Assembly: GCA_934792625.1 (NCBI GenBank)
Contig: CAKVON010000012.1
Location: 1-38,585 of the forward strand
Length of the DNA: 38,585 nt
Source: an uncultured Atopobiaceae bacterium
Lineage (GTDB): Bacteria > Actinomycetota > Coriobacteriia > Coriobacteriales > Atopobiaceae
Direction of reading: 5' to 3'
Below the pieces are notes generated by a model. It made no database searches and had not been told where the DNA came from. It saw only the letters and a program-made list of their open reading frames with translations. A program made the position numbers and the translations under genes. Shown piece by piece: positions 25,190-32,087 of this stretch; positions within the stretch are counted from its first letter, which is position 1; the number at the start of each line of letters is the position of its first letter.

Positions 25190-26113
25190 CTACACCTTGA
25201 GGTAGCGGCGCATGGCGATCAGCGAGCCAAACAGGCCGATGAACACGCCGACCGCCACGAGCATGCCGTAGATCTTGACCATGGTCTCGGCAGGAAGCGA
25301 GAAGGTCAGGAACGACAGGCTGCTCTCGAGCTTGGGGATGGCGACGTTGCAGACGCCCTGCAGGACACCGATGGTGAGAAGCGCGCCGAGAAGTGCCTCG
25401 AGCACGCCCTCGGTGATGAAGGGCCCGCGGATGAAGCCGTTGGACGCGCCGACCAGGCGCTCGATCGCGATCTCGCGGCGACGGGCGGTGATGGCGAGCC
25501 TGATCGTGTTGTTGATGAACACGAAGGCGACGAACACGAGAAGCAGGACGAGCACGCCGGCAATGGCGCGGACGTAGTTCGTGACACTGAAGAGGCGCTC
25601 GACCGTGCCCTGGCCGTAGAGCACCGAGGCGCTGGCGTCGCCGTCGTCGGCGATGGCCTGGAAGTCTGTGTCGTCGATCAGGTTCTGGGCAATGGTCGTG
25701 ACCTGCTTGGGGTCGCGAAGCTTGACCACGAGCGACGCGGGGACGGGGTTGGTGCCGTCGAGGGCGGCGACGGCCGCCTCCGCGTTCTTGTTGGACATGG
25801 TGTCCTTGTACTCCTGAAGAGCCTCTTCCTTGCTTTTGTAGGTGACGGACTCGACCTCGCTCCAGCCCTCGATCTTGGACTTGAGCGAATCGACGGCGGT
25901 TTGGTCGGCCCCGTCGGCAATGAACGCCTGGATCGTGACCTTGTCCTCGACGCTGCCGACCATGTTGTTGAGCATGACCGAGCCGATGACGAACAGGCCG
26001 ATGATGAACAGGGACAGGAAGATCGTGACGACGGCGCCGAGGACCGTGGACCAGTTCCTGCGGAAGTGGTGTGCGGCCTCGCGCAGCGAGTAGCCGATGT
26101 TAGTAGGAGCCAT
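25190..26113 (-). CDS. ftsX: Cell-division ABC transporter permease FtsX
   Basis: A 307-residue membrane protein: a short cytoplasmic start (IGYSLREAAHHFRRNW), one membrane helix (about 24-46), an extracytoplasmic domain (about 50-180) that in other bacteria activates a peptidoglycan hydrolase, then three more helices with RREIAIERLVGASNGFIRGPF between them. FtsX forms a complex with the ATPase FtsE. The start overlaps the end of ftsE by 14 bases. The hydrolase partner is not encoded in the window. Confidence 0.94.
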   Translation of the reverse strand: MAPTNIGYSLREAAHHFRRNWSTVLGAVVTIFLSLFIIGLFVIGSVMLNNMVGSVEDKVTIQAFIADGADQTAVDSLKSKIEGWSEVESVTYKSKEEALQEYKDTMSNKNAEAAVAALDGTNPVPASLVVKLRDPKQVTTIAQNLIDDTDFQAIADDGDASASVLYGQGTVERLFSVTNYVRAIAGVLVLLLVFVAFVFINNTIRLAITARRREIAIERLVGASNGFIRGPFITEGVLEALLGALLTIGVLQGVCNVAIPKLESSLSFLTFSLPAETMVKIYGMLVAVGVFIGLFGSLIAMRRYLKV

Positions 26114-27152
26114 AGTAGCCGTAGCCTCCCCTCTCCTGGTCGCGGACGACGTGGCCGCCCTCGAGGGCGATGACGCGCTTGCGCATGGTGTCGACCATCT
26201 CGCGGTCGTGCGTGGCCATGAGCACCGTCGTGCCGTTGCGGTTGATCAGCTCGAGGAGGTTCATGATGCCGCGCGAGATCGCGGGGTCGAGGTTGCCCGT
26301 GGGCTCGTCGCAGACGAGCAGCGGTGGGCGGTTGACCATGGCTCGGGCGACAGAGACGCGCTGCTGCTCGCCACCAGAGAGCTGGTCGGGGTAGCTGTCC
26401 ATCTTCTCGCCCAGGCCGACGAGGCGAAGCACCTCGGGGACCTGCGCCTTGATGACGGAACGCGGCTTGCCGATGCACTCGAGCGCGAACGCGACGTTCT
26501 CGTAGGTGGTCTTGTCGGGCAACAGCTTGAAGTCCTGGAAGACGCAGCCAATCTGGCGACGCAGGTACGGAACCTTCCAGTTTCGCAGCGCGGTGAGGTC
26601 CTGGCCGGCGACGATGACCTTGCCATGCGTGGCCTTGAGCTCGCGCGTAAGCAGCTTGAGGAAGGTCGACTTGCCCGAGCCGGAGTGACCGACGAGGAAG
26701 ACGAACTCGCCGGGATAGACGTCGAGGGTGACGTCATCGAGCGCCGGCTTGTTGGGCTGCGCGGGATAGATCTTCGTGACGTTGCGCATGGAGATCACGG
26801 GGTTGGACGAGCGCGGGACGACGGGGCTGTCGTCGGAGGGCTCGGGGAAGCCTGCCGAGAAGGACGGGTCGGCAGCGGCGGGCGCCGCGACTGCCAGGCC
26901 ATCGTCCACAACCTGGAAGGCACCCGTGGATGCGGCGTCATCGACCTGCGGAACGCTCAGGTCGACCTGGGTGGCCTGCTGCTGGACAGGCTGGGCGACA
27001 GGCTCGAAGGGCTGCTGGTCCTGATACCCGGCGTCGACGCTCGTGTCGGGCTCTGGGGCCATGGGCGGAACCTGGGAAGACAGAGGCGCCTGGGGCGCCT
27101 GGTCGACCTCGGGCAGGTCCTGCGGGCCCCGGTTGGCGAAGTGGTTTGCCAC
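26100..27152 (-). CDS. ftsE: Cell-division ATP-binding protein FtsE with 121-residue N-terminal extension
   Basis: A 350-residue protein. Residues 122-350 are a full-length Fts[18 protein letters not shown], Walker [10 protein letters not shown], the FtsE-typical [24 protein letters not shown], signature [15 protein letters not shown], Walker [13 protein letters not shown] and a Tyr/Gly-rich end. The first 121 residues are Pro-, Gln-, Asp- and Ala-rich with no predicted fold. GTG at 27152 is chosen because AAAGGAG lies six bases upstream, whereas the internal Met122 has no such site. The frame is open to 27572 but enters the transketolase gene. First gene of ftsEX. Confidence 0.93.
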   Translation of the reverse strand: MANHFANRGPQDLPEVDQAPQAPLSSQVPPMAPEPDTSVDAGYQDQQPFEPVAQPVQQQATQVDLSVPQVDDAASTGAFQVVDDGLAVAAPAAADPSFSAGFPEPSDDSPVVPRSSNPVISMRNVTKIYPAQPNKPALDDVTLDVYPGEFVFLVGHSGSGKSTFLKLLTRELKATHGKVIVAGQDLTALRNWKVPYLRRQIGCVFQDFKLLPDKTTYENVAFALECIGKPRSVIKAQVPEVLRLVGLGEKMDSYPDQLSGGEQQRVSVARAMVNRPPLLVCDEPTGNLDPAISRGIMNLLELINRNGTTVLMATHDREMVDTMRKRVIALEGGHVVRDQERGGYGYYGSY

Positions 27153-27175
27153 AAGAGCTCCTTTGGTGCGTTTAG

Positions 27176-27203
27176 AGTACAGATACGCTGCAAATTCTAG
27201 CAA
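27176..27203 (-). promoter_or_regulatory. Possible promoter of ftsEX
   Basis: On the minus strand TTGCTA (27203-27198), 16 bases, then TGTACT (27181-27176), about 24 bases upstream of the GTG start of ftsE. The match to consensus is partial. Confidence 0.4.
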
Positions 27204-27251
27204 AGCGAGGGACCATGCCACGCAAACCCACGCCATGCACGCATATAAGCA

Positions 27252-27286
27252 GAGCCTCCCCACACCACGATGGTACGGGGAGGCTC
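27252..27286 (-). terminator. Hairpin after the transketolase genes
   Basis: GAGCCTCCCC (27252-27261) and GGGGAGGCTC (27277-27286) form a perfect 10-base stem 60 bases after the transketolase stop. The trailing sequence (TCTGCTTAT) is only weakly T-rich. Confidence 0.6.
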
Positions 27287-27348
27287 GAATGCGCTGGTGC
27301 TTCTCGGCAGGGGCCTTCTTGGCGGCGACCCCACCCGTGGGAGAGGCG

Positions 27349-28290
27349 CTAGGCCATGAACTCCCTGACGAAGGCCTCGACACCGTCGGCGTCCAGGCCG
27401 TACTTGTGCAGCAGGTCGACGGCGGGACCGGACTCGCCGAACACGTCGTTGACGCCCAGCTTGCGCACGGGGACGGGGAAGCGCTCGGCCAGGACGTCGC
27501 ACACGGCGCTGCCGAGGCCGCCGATGACGGAGTGCTCCTCGCACGTGACGACACGGCCGGTCTTCTTGGCACTCTCGACGATCAGGTCGGCATCGATCGG
27601 CTTGATCGTGTGCATGTCGATGACCTCGGCCGAGATGCCGTCGGCGGCCAGGCGCTCGGCGGCCTCGAGGGCGGACTGGACCATAAGGCCGCAGGCCACG
27701 ATCGTGACGTCAGTGCCCTCGCGCATGACGATGCCCTTGCCAATCTCGAACTCGAAGTCCTCGGCGTCGTTGACGACGGGCACTGCCAGACGGCCGAAAC
27801 GCATGTAGACGGGGCCGTCGAGCTCGTAGGCGGCACGGACTGCGGCCTTAGCCTCGACGTCGTCGCACGGGGCGATGACCGTCATGCCGGGGATGGTGCG
27901 CATGAGGGCAAGGTCCTCGTTGCACTGGTGGGTGGCGCCGTCCTCGCCGACGGAGATGCCGGCGTGCGTGGCGCCGATCTTGACGTTGAGGTGCGGGTAA
28001 CCAATCGAGTTGCGAACCTGCTCGAAAGCACGACCGGCGGCGAACATCGCGAAGGTGCTCGCGAAGGCCTTGTGGCCCGCGGCGGCGATGCCGGCCGCGA
28101 CGCCCATCAGGTTGGACTCGGCGATGCCCACATCGAAGAAGCGCTCGGGGTGGACGGCCTTGAACTTGCCGGTCTGAGTGGCGGCCGCGAGGTCGGCATC
28201 CAGGACGACGAAGTCGTCGTGGTCCTGGGCCAGCTCGAGGAGGGCCTCGCCGTAGCTCTGGCGGGTGGCGATCTTCTTAACGTCTGCCAT
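27349..28290 (-). CDS. Transketolase, C-terminal subunit
   Basis: A 313-residue half-enzyme carrying the pyrimidine-binding and C-terminal domains of transketolase. It has the PP-motif around DADLAAATQTGKF and FDVGIAESNLMGVAAGIAAAG (with the ThDP-activating Glu), then THAGISVGEDGATHQ and the C-terminal domain with ALEAAERLAADGISAEVIDMHTIKPID. Together with the upstream N-terminal half it moves two-carbon units between sugar phosphates in the non-oxidative pentose-phosphate path. It starts only three bases after the stop of the N-terminal gene. Confidence 0.95.
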   Translation of the reverse strand: MADVKKIATRQSYGEALLELAQDHDDFVVLDADLAAATQTGKFKAVHPERFFDVGIAESNLMGVAAGIAAAGHKAFASTFAMFAAGRAFEQVRNSIGYPHLNVKIGATHAGISVGEDGATHQCNEDLALMRTIPGMTVIAPCDDVEAKAAVRAAYELDGPVYMRFGRLAVPVVNDAEDFEFEIGKGIVMREGTDVTIVACGLMVQSALEAAERLAADGISAEVIDMHTIKPIDADLIVESAKKTGRVVTCEEHSVIGGLGSAVCDVLAERFPVPVRKLGVNDVFGESGPAVDLLHKYGLDADGVEAFVREFMA

Positions 28291-28293
28291 CGG

Positions 28294-29115
28294 TTATGCC
28301 TCCTTCGCGAGATCGGCCATGGCCTGCTCGTACTGCTCGTCGTTGGGGGCCTTGCCGTGCCAGCCGACCTGGTTCTCCATGAAGGAGACGCCCTTGCCCT
28401 TGACCGTCTCGGCCACGATGCAGGTGGGCTGGCCCTTGGTGGCGCGGGCCTCAGCGAACGCGGCGCGCAGCTGTGCCATGTCGTTGCCGTCGGCGACCTC
28501 GATGACGTGGAACTTGAAGGCGCGGAACTTCTCGGCGATCGGCATCGCGGAGTTGACCTCGTCGATGGTGCCGTCGATCTGCAGGCCGTTGTGGTCGACG
28601 ATCACGCAGAGGTTGTCCAGCTGCTGGTTGCCCGCGAACATGGCGGCCTCCCAGACCTGGCCCTCCTCGCACTCGCCGTCACCCAGCAGGGTGTAGGTGC
28701 GGTAGTCGTCGCCCCAGTGCTTGGCGGCAAGCGCCATGCCCACGGCGGCGGAGATGCCCTGGCCCAGCGAACCGGTGCTCATGTCGACGCCGGGGGTGTC
28801 GTTCATGTTGGGGTGACCCTGCAGGTGGCAGCCGATGTGGCGCAGGGACTCAAGGTCGGACTTGGGGAAGTAGCCCTTCTCAGCAAGCGCGGAGTACAGG
28901 CCGGGGGCAGCGTGGCCCTTGGAGAGCACGAAACGGTCACGACCGGCCCAACGGGGCTCGTCGGGGCGGACGTTCATCTCCTCGAAGTACAGGTAGGTGA
29001 GAATGTCGGCGGCGCCGAGGGAACCACCGGGGTGGCCGGACTTGGCGGCGTGGACGGCGGTGACGATGCCGCGGCGAATCTCGCGCGCGACCTTGGTGAG
29101 CTCGTCGTCAGTCAT
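28294..29115 (-). CDS. Transketolase, N-terminal subunit
   Basis: A 273-residue half-enzyme with the ThDP diphosphate-binding domain: HAAKSGHPGGSLGAADILTYLYF, then DRFVLSKGHAAPGLYSALAEKG, and the metal/diphosphate motif GDGECEEGQVWEAAMFAGNQQLDNLCVIVDHN (GDG...N). Split transketolases are common in anaerobic bacteria. ATG at 29115 follows AAAGGAGGAGG; the frame continues to 29187 but into a hairpin. Second gene after transaldolase. Confidence 0.95.
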   Translation of the reverse strand: MTDDELTKVAREIRRGIVTAVHAAKSGHPGGSLGAADILTYLYFEEMNVRPDEPRWAGRDRFVLSKGHAAPGLYSALAEKGYFPKSDLESLRHIGCHLQGHPNMNDTPGVDMSTGSLGQGISAAVGMALAAKHWGDDYRTYTLLGDGECEEGQVWEAAMFAGNQQLDNLCVIVDHNGLQIDGTIDEVNSAMPIAEKFRAFKFHVIEVADGNDMAQLRAAFAEARATKGQPTCIVAETVKGKGVSFMENQVGWHGKAPNDEQYEQAMADLAKEA

Positions 29116-29136
29116 GTCCTCCTCCTTTCGTATAAC

Positions 29137-29164
29137 GGGCCGGACGGGTTTCCCCGCCCGACCC
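29137..29164 (-). promoter_or_regulatory. Twelve-base-pair GAAA-loop hairpin between transaldolase and transketolase genes
   Basis: On the minus strand GGGTCGGGCGGG-GAAA-CCCGTCCGGCCC pairs fully (two G-U pairs) with a tetraloop. No T-run follows, so it is more likely an mRNA processing or stability element, or an attenuator, than a terminator. It ends about 22 bases before the transketolase start. Confidence 0.55.
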
Positions 29165-29193
29165 ACGCAATCATCTGCTGTTGGCACGAACGC

Positions 29194-29877
29194 CTACTGG
29201 GCGGCGACGACCTTCGCCCAGTCGGCGGCGAAGCCCTCGAGGCCCTTGTCGGTGAGCGGGTGGTGCACGCACTTCTTGAGCGCGCCGAACGGCACGGTGG
29301 CGATGTCGGCGCCCATGAGGGCAGCCTGCGTCACGTGGTTCGGGGTGCGGACGGAGGCGGTGATGATCTCGGGGCCACCCTCCTGCTCCCAGTAGCCGTA
29401 GTCGAAGTTCTTGACGGCCTCGACGACCGTCTCGAGCTGGGACAGGCCGTCGTCGCCGATGTCATCGAAGCGACCGACGAACGGGGAGATGTAGCGGGCG
29501 CCGGCGCGGGCGGCGAGAAGAGCCTGCGGGGCCGAGAAGACCAGCGTCATGTTGACGCGGACGCCCTCCTTGGCAAGGGTGTGGGTCGCGGGCAGCGAGG
29601 CCTCGCAGATGGGGAGCTTGACGACGATGTTGGGGGCGAGTGCGGCGAGGCGACGGCCCTCGGCAATCATCTCCTCGGTGGTCTCGGCAGTAGACTCGGC
29701 CGAGACGGGAAGGCCCTCGCAGATCTCGCAGATCTTGACCATGTGACCCTCGAAGTCAGCGAGCTTGCCGCCGGTGCGGGCGTAAAGGCTCGGGTTGGTG
29801 GTCACGCCGGAGAGAATGCCCCAGCTGGCCGCCTCCTTGATCTCGTCGAGGTCCGCGGTGTCGATGAAAAACTTCAT
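29194..29877 (-). CDS. tal: Transaldolase of the short FSA/TalC type
   Basis: A 227-residue class I aldolase fold. It starts MKFFIDTADLDEIKEA, contains GVTTNPSL near 24-31, the Schiff-base lysine Lys87 in NIVVKLPI, TLVFSAPQALLAARAGARYISPFVGRFDD, and ends with the KKCVHHPLTDKGL family tail. Transaldolase of this short type moves three-carbon units between sugar phosphates; some relatives are fructose-6-phosphate aldolases and the two cannot be told apart with certainty here. ATG at 29877 follows GGAAAGGA. Beside the two transketolase halves it completes the non-oxidative pentose-phosphate branch. Confidence 0.92.
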   Translation of the reverse strand: MKFFIDTADLDEIKEAASWGILSGVTTNPSLYARTGGKLADFEGHMVKICEICEGLPVSAESTAETTEEMIAEGRRLAALAPNIVVKLPICEASLPATHTLAKEGVRVNMTLVFSAPQALLAARAGARYISPFVGRFDDIGDDGLSQLETVVEAVKNFDYGYWEQEGGPEIITASVRTPNHVTQAALMGADIATVPFGALKKCVHHPLTDKGLEGFAADWAKVVAAQ

Positions 29878-30029
29878 TGCATCCGTCCTTTCCAAACGAA
29901 ACGTGCTGACTTTGCCCTACGGGTATGACTATATCGCCTACCCGCCTAAGCTGCCTGTTTCTTTGCTCAATGCCAACTCGGCGCATAAAACATGCGCAAC
30001 ATCATGATAGTAATAGCAAGATATTGCAA

Positions 30030-30908
30030 TTAGGCGCCAAGCTGTCCGAAGCCCTGGCCCAACGCCTCGTACACCTCTGTGATGACGACAAGCGCCTCGG
30101 GGTCGATGTCGGAGACAAGCGTCTTGATGCAGTTAATCTCGGAGCGGCTCAACACCACGAACAGGACAGGCCTGCTGTTGCCCGACCAGACGCCGCGCGC
30201 CTGCAGCTCGGTGCAGCCGCGGTGCATCTCGTACATGACCTGGTTGGCAATCCGATCATGCTTGGTCGAGATGATATAGGCGGCTCGGGAGGTCGAGGGG
30301 CCGTCGATCACGTAGTCGACGACCTTGCTTGCCACGTACATGCAGATCAGCGCATAGAGGGCATTTCTCACCGAGAAGACCGGGATGGACACGCCGATGA
30401 CGATCGCGTCGAGAATGGCCGACGCCACGCCGATGCTGATTGCGGTCTTTCCCGAGAAGAGCTGCGCGATGATGTCAGTGCCACCGGTGTTGCCGCCCGA
30501 GCGGAAGACGAGTCCCAAACCCAAGCCAGAGATGACGCCGCCCCACAGCGCGCACAGCAGGATGTCGCCGCCGCCAAGCGTTGGGGCCACGGGCGCCAAG
30601 GCGTCGACGAACAGGTTCGAGAACAGGATTCCCGCAAGGGTCCTCACCAGATAGTGCTTACCACCGGTACGGATGACCGGGATAAGGAGAAGTGCGTTGA
30701 CGACCAGGCCCTGAAAGCCGATGGGAATGTTAACGCCGGCGCGCAGGCCCACGGCGTTGATGACCGTCGCCAGGCCCGTAATGCCACCAGCGGCCAGTCC
30801 ATTGGGCACCTGGAAGCAATCGACACCGACGGCATACAGGAAGCTGCCGACGATGATGAGCAGTGCGTCGAAAATGGCCCTTCTCTGGATGACGGGCGGA
30901 CGAACCAT
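30030..30908 (-). CDS. YitT-family membrane protein
   Basis: A 292-residue protein with five to six membrane helices in the first 200 residues (the YitT/DUF161 repeat, with GNTGGTDIIAQLF and GLAAGGITGLA as conserved glycine-rich loops) and a C-terminal soluble DUF2179 domain (residues 215-285) ending ...DIDPEALVVITEVYEALGQGF. Its function is not known. The start chosen is ATG at 30908 behind GAGAGAGG; an upstream TTG at 30950 is in frame. It lies 54 bases after prfB, possibly in the same operon. Confidence 0.9.
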   Translation of the reverse strand: MVRPPVIQRRAIFDALLIIVGSFLYAVGVDCFQVPNGLAAGGITGLATVINAVGLRAGVNIPIGFQGLVVNALLLIPVIRTGGKHYLVRTLAGILFSNLFVDALAPVAPTLGGGDILLCALWGGVISGLGLGLVFRSGGNTGGTDIIAQLFSGKTAISIGVASAILDAIVIGVSIPVFSVRNALYALICMYVASKVVDYVIDGPSTSRAAYIISTKHDRIANQVMYEMHRGCTELQARGVWSGNSRPVLFVVLSRSEINCIKTLVSDIDPEALVVITEVYEALGQGFGQLGA

Positions 30909-30962
30909 CGGCGAGACCTCTCTCCCACTCGCTATGAACTCTTGCGTCAAGGCGCCGTGCGC

Positions 30963-32087
30963 CTAGGCCTCGGGCTCCGACTTCCTGCCGTCAACCACCC
31001 AACGATGGTAGCCGACAACGAAGTCATCAAGGTCGCCGTCATCAAGAACCGCCTCGACATTACCCGTCTCAACGCCCGTTCTCAGATCCTTGACCATCTG
31101 GTAGGGATAAAGGACGTAGCTGCGAATCTGGTTGCCAAAGCCAATGTCGTGCTTCGGGCCGCGAAGCTCGTCGAGCTCTGCCTCGCGCTTCTCGAGCTCC
31201 ATCTCGTAGAGGCGACTGCGAAGGATGTTCATCGCAAAGGCCTTGTTTTGAATCTGGCTGCGCTCGTTCTGGCAAGTCACGACCGTGCCCGTGGGCAGGT
31301 GCGTGATGCGGACCGCCGAGTCGGTGGTGTTGACACCCTGGCCACCGTGGCCCGAGGCGTGATAGACATCGATCCTCAGATCCTTGGGGTCGATGTCCAC
31401 CTCGACGTCCTCGGGCAGGACGGGAAGCACCTCAACGCCGGCGAAGGTCGTCTGACGTCGCTTCTTGTCATCGGTCGGCGAGATGCGCACAAGCCTATGG
31501 ACGCCACGCTCCGAACGGAACATGCCGTAGGCGTTCGTCCCAGAGACGGTGAACGTGGCGCGGTCGATGCCAATGACCTCAGCCGCAGGCGCATCGTTGA
31601 CGGTGACCTTCCATCCACGACGATCGCAATAACGCAGGTACATGCGGAAGAGCATCTCGCACCAATCCTGCGCCTCCAGACCGCCCTGCCCGGGGGTAAC
31701 CGTGACGATGGCATCCCCGTGGTCCAAGTCATCCGTAAACCAACTGGCCAACTCGAGCTCGGAAAGGTCACCCTCGAGAGTGTCGAGAAGGTCGGACGCC
31801 TCGGCGAGGAAGTCGGCATCGTCCATCTCGGATGCGAGCTGGAAGGCCGCCTCGGCATCCTCTAGCTTGGAGCGTGCAGAGTCCACCCCCTCGACGTCCT
31901 GCTTGTTCGCCGCGAGCTTAGCCATGTGCGCACGTGCCGCCTCGGCATCGTCCCAGAAACCAGGCTCGGCGCTCTTGGCCTCCATCTCGGCGATCTCGAT
32001 GCGACGCTCCTCGATATGAAGGTAGCCCTCCACACGAGCGAGCTTATCGCGCAGGGCGCCTATTCGCTCCGCCGTGACGTCGGCCAT
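30963..32087 (-). CDS. prfB: Peptide chain release factor 2 with SPT in place of SPF
   Basis: A 374-residue class I release factor that reads UGA and UAA. The peptidyl-hydrolysis motif GGQ is present (SGHGGQGVN, about residue 246). The stop-codon-reading tripeptide, Ser-Pro-Phe in nearly all known RF2, reads Ser-Pro-Thr here (HRLVRISPTDDKKRRQTTF); the codons TCG CCG ACC are clear. The gene is one uninterrupted frame, with CTT CAT where E. coli has the CUU UGA frameshift site, so the autoregulatory frameshift is absent. Its ATG directly follows the secA stop with no spacer, so its ribosome binding site lies in secA. Confidence 0.95.
   Translation of the reverse strand: MADVTAERIGALRDKLARVEGYLHIEERRIEIAEMEAKSAEPGFWDDAEAARAHMAKLAANKQDVEGVDSARSKLEDAEAAFQLASEMDDADFLAEASDLLDTLEGDLSELELASWFTDDLDHGDAIVTVTPGQGGLEAQDWCEMLFRMYLRYCDRRGWKVTVNDAPAAEVIGIDRATFTVSGTNAYGMFRSERGVHRLVRISPTDDKKRRQTTFAGVEVLPVLPEDVEVDIDPKDLRIDVYHASGHGGQGVNTTDSAVRITHLPTGTVVTCQNERSQIQNKAFAMNILRSRLYEMELEKREAELDELRGPKHDIGFGNQIRSYVLYPYQMVKDLRTGVETGNVEAVLDDGDLDDFVVGYHRWVVDGRKSEPEA

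Larger units (their letters stand above)
564..30695. repeat. Dispersed short repeat family, consensus TGSCGAGAAGTGC
   Basis: GAGAAGTGC on the plus strand starts at 5472, 11428, 17493, 18520, 20281, 23783, 25388 and 30687; its complement starts at 7218, 13427, 13452, 16376 and 18458. TGGCGAGAAG or TGCCGAGAAG (or complement) starts at 564, 2292, 3450, 5468, 7221, 7655, 7997, 8517, 11080, 11424, 12142, 13430, 13455, 14902, 16399, 16847, 18461, 19115, 20184, 23779, 26853 and 27300. The 13-base form TGGCGAGAAGTGC occurs six times. A random 9-mer would be expected about 0.3 times on both strands of this window. Copies fall in genes and spacers in both orientations. Counts are by eye. Confidence 0.8.

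Noticed and set aside
22784..26173. 1129-residue plus-strand open frame
   Set aside because: Antisense across four recognised genes (TPR gene, rnr, ftsX, ftsE), including their spacers and terminator.
27043..29928. 961-residue plus-strand open frame
   Set aside because: Antisense to transketolase halves and transaldolase; reads through their regulatory hairpins.
31950..32087. Programmed frameshift in prfB
   Set aside because: The frame is uninterrupted; the usual CUU-UGA-C site is replaced by CTT-CAT.
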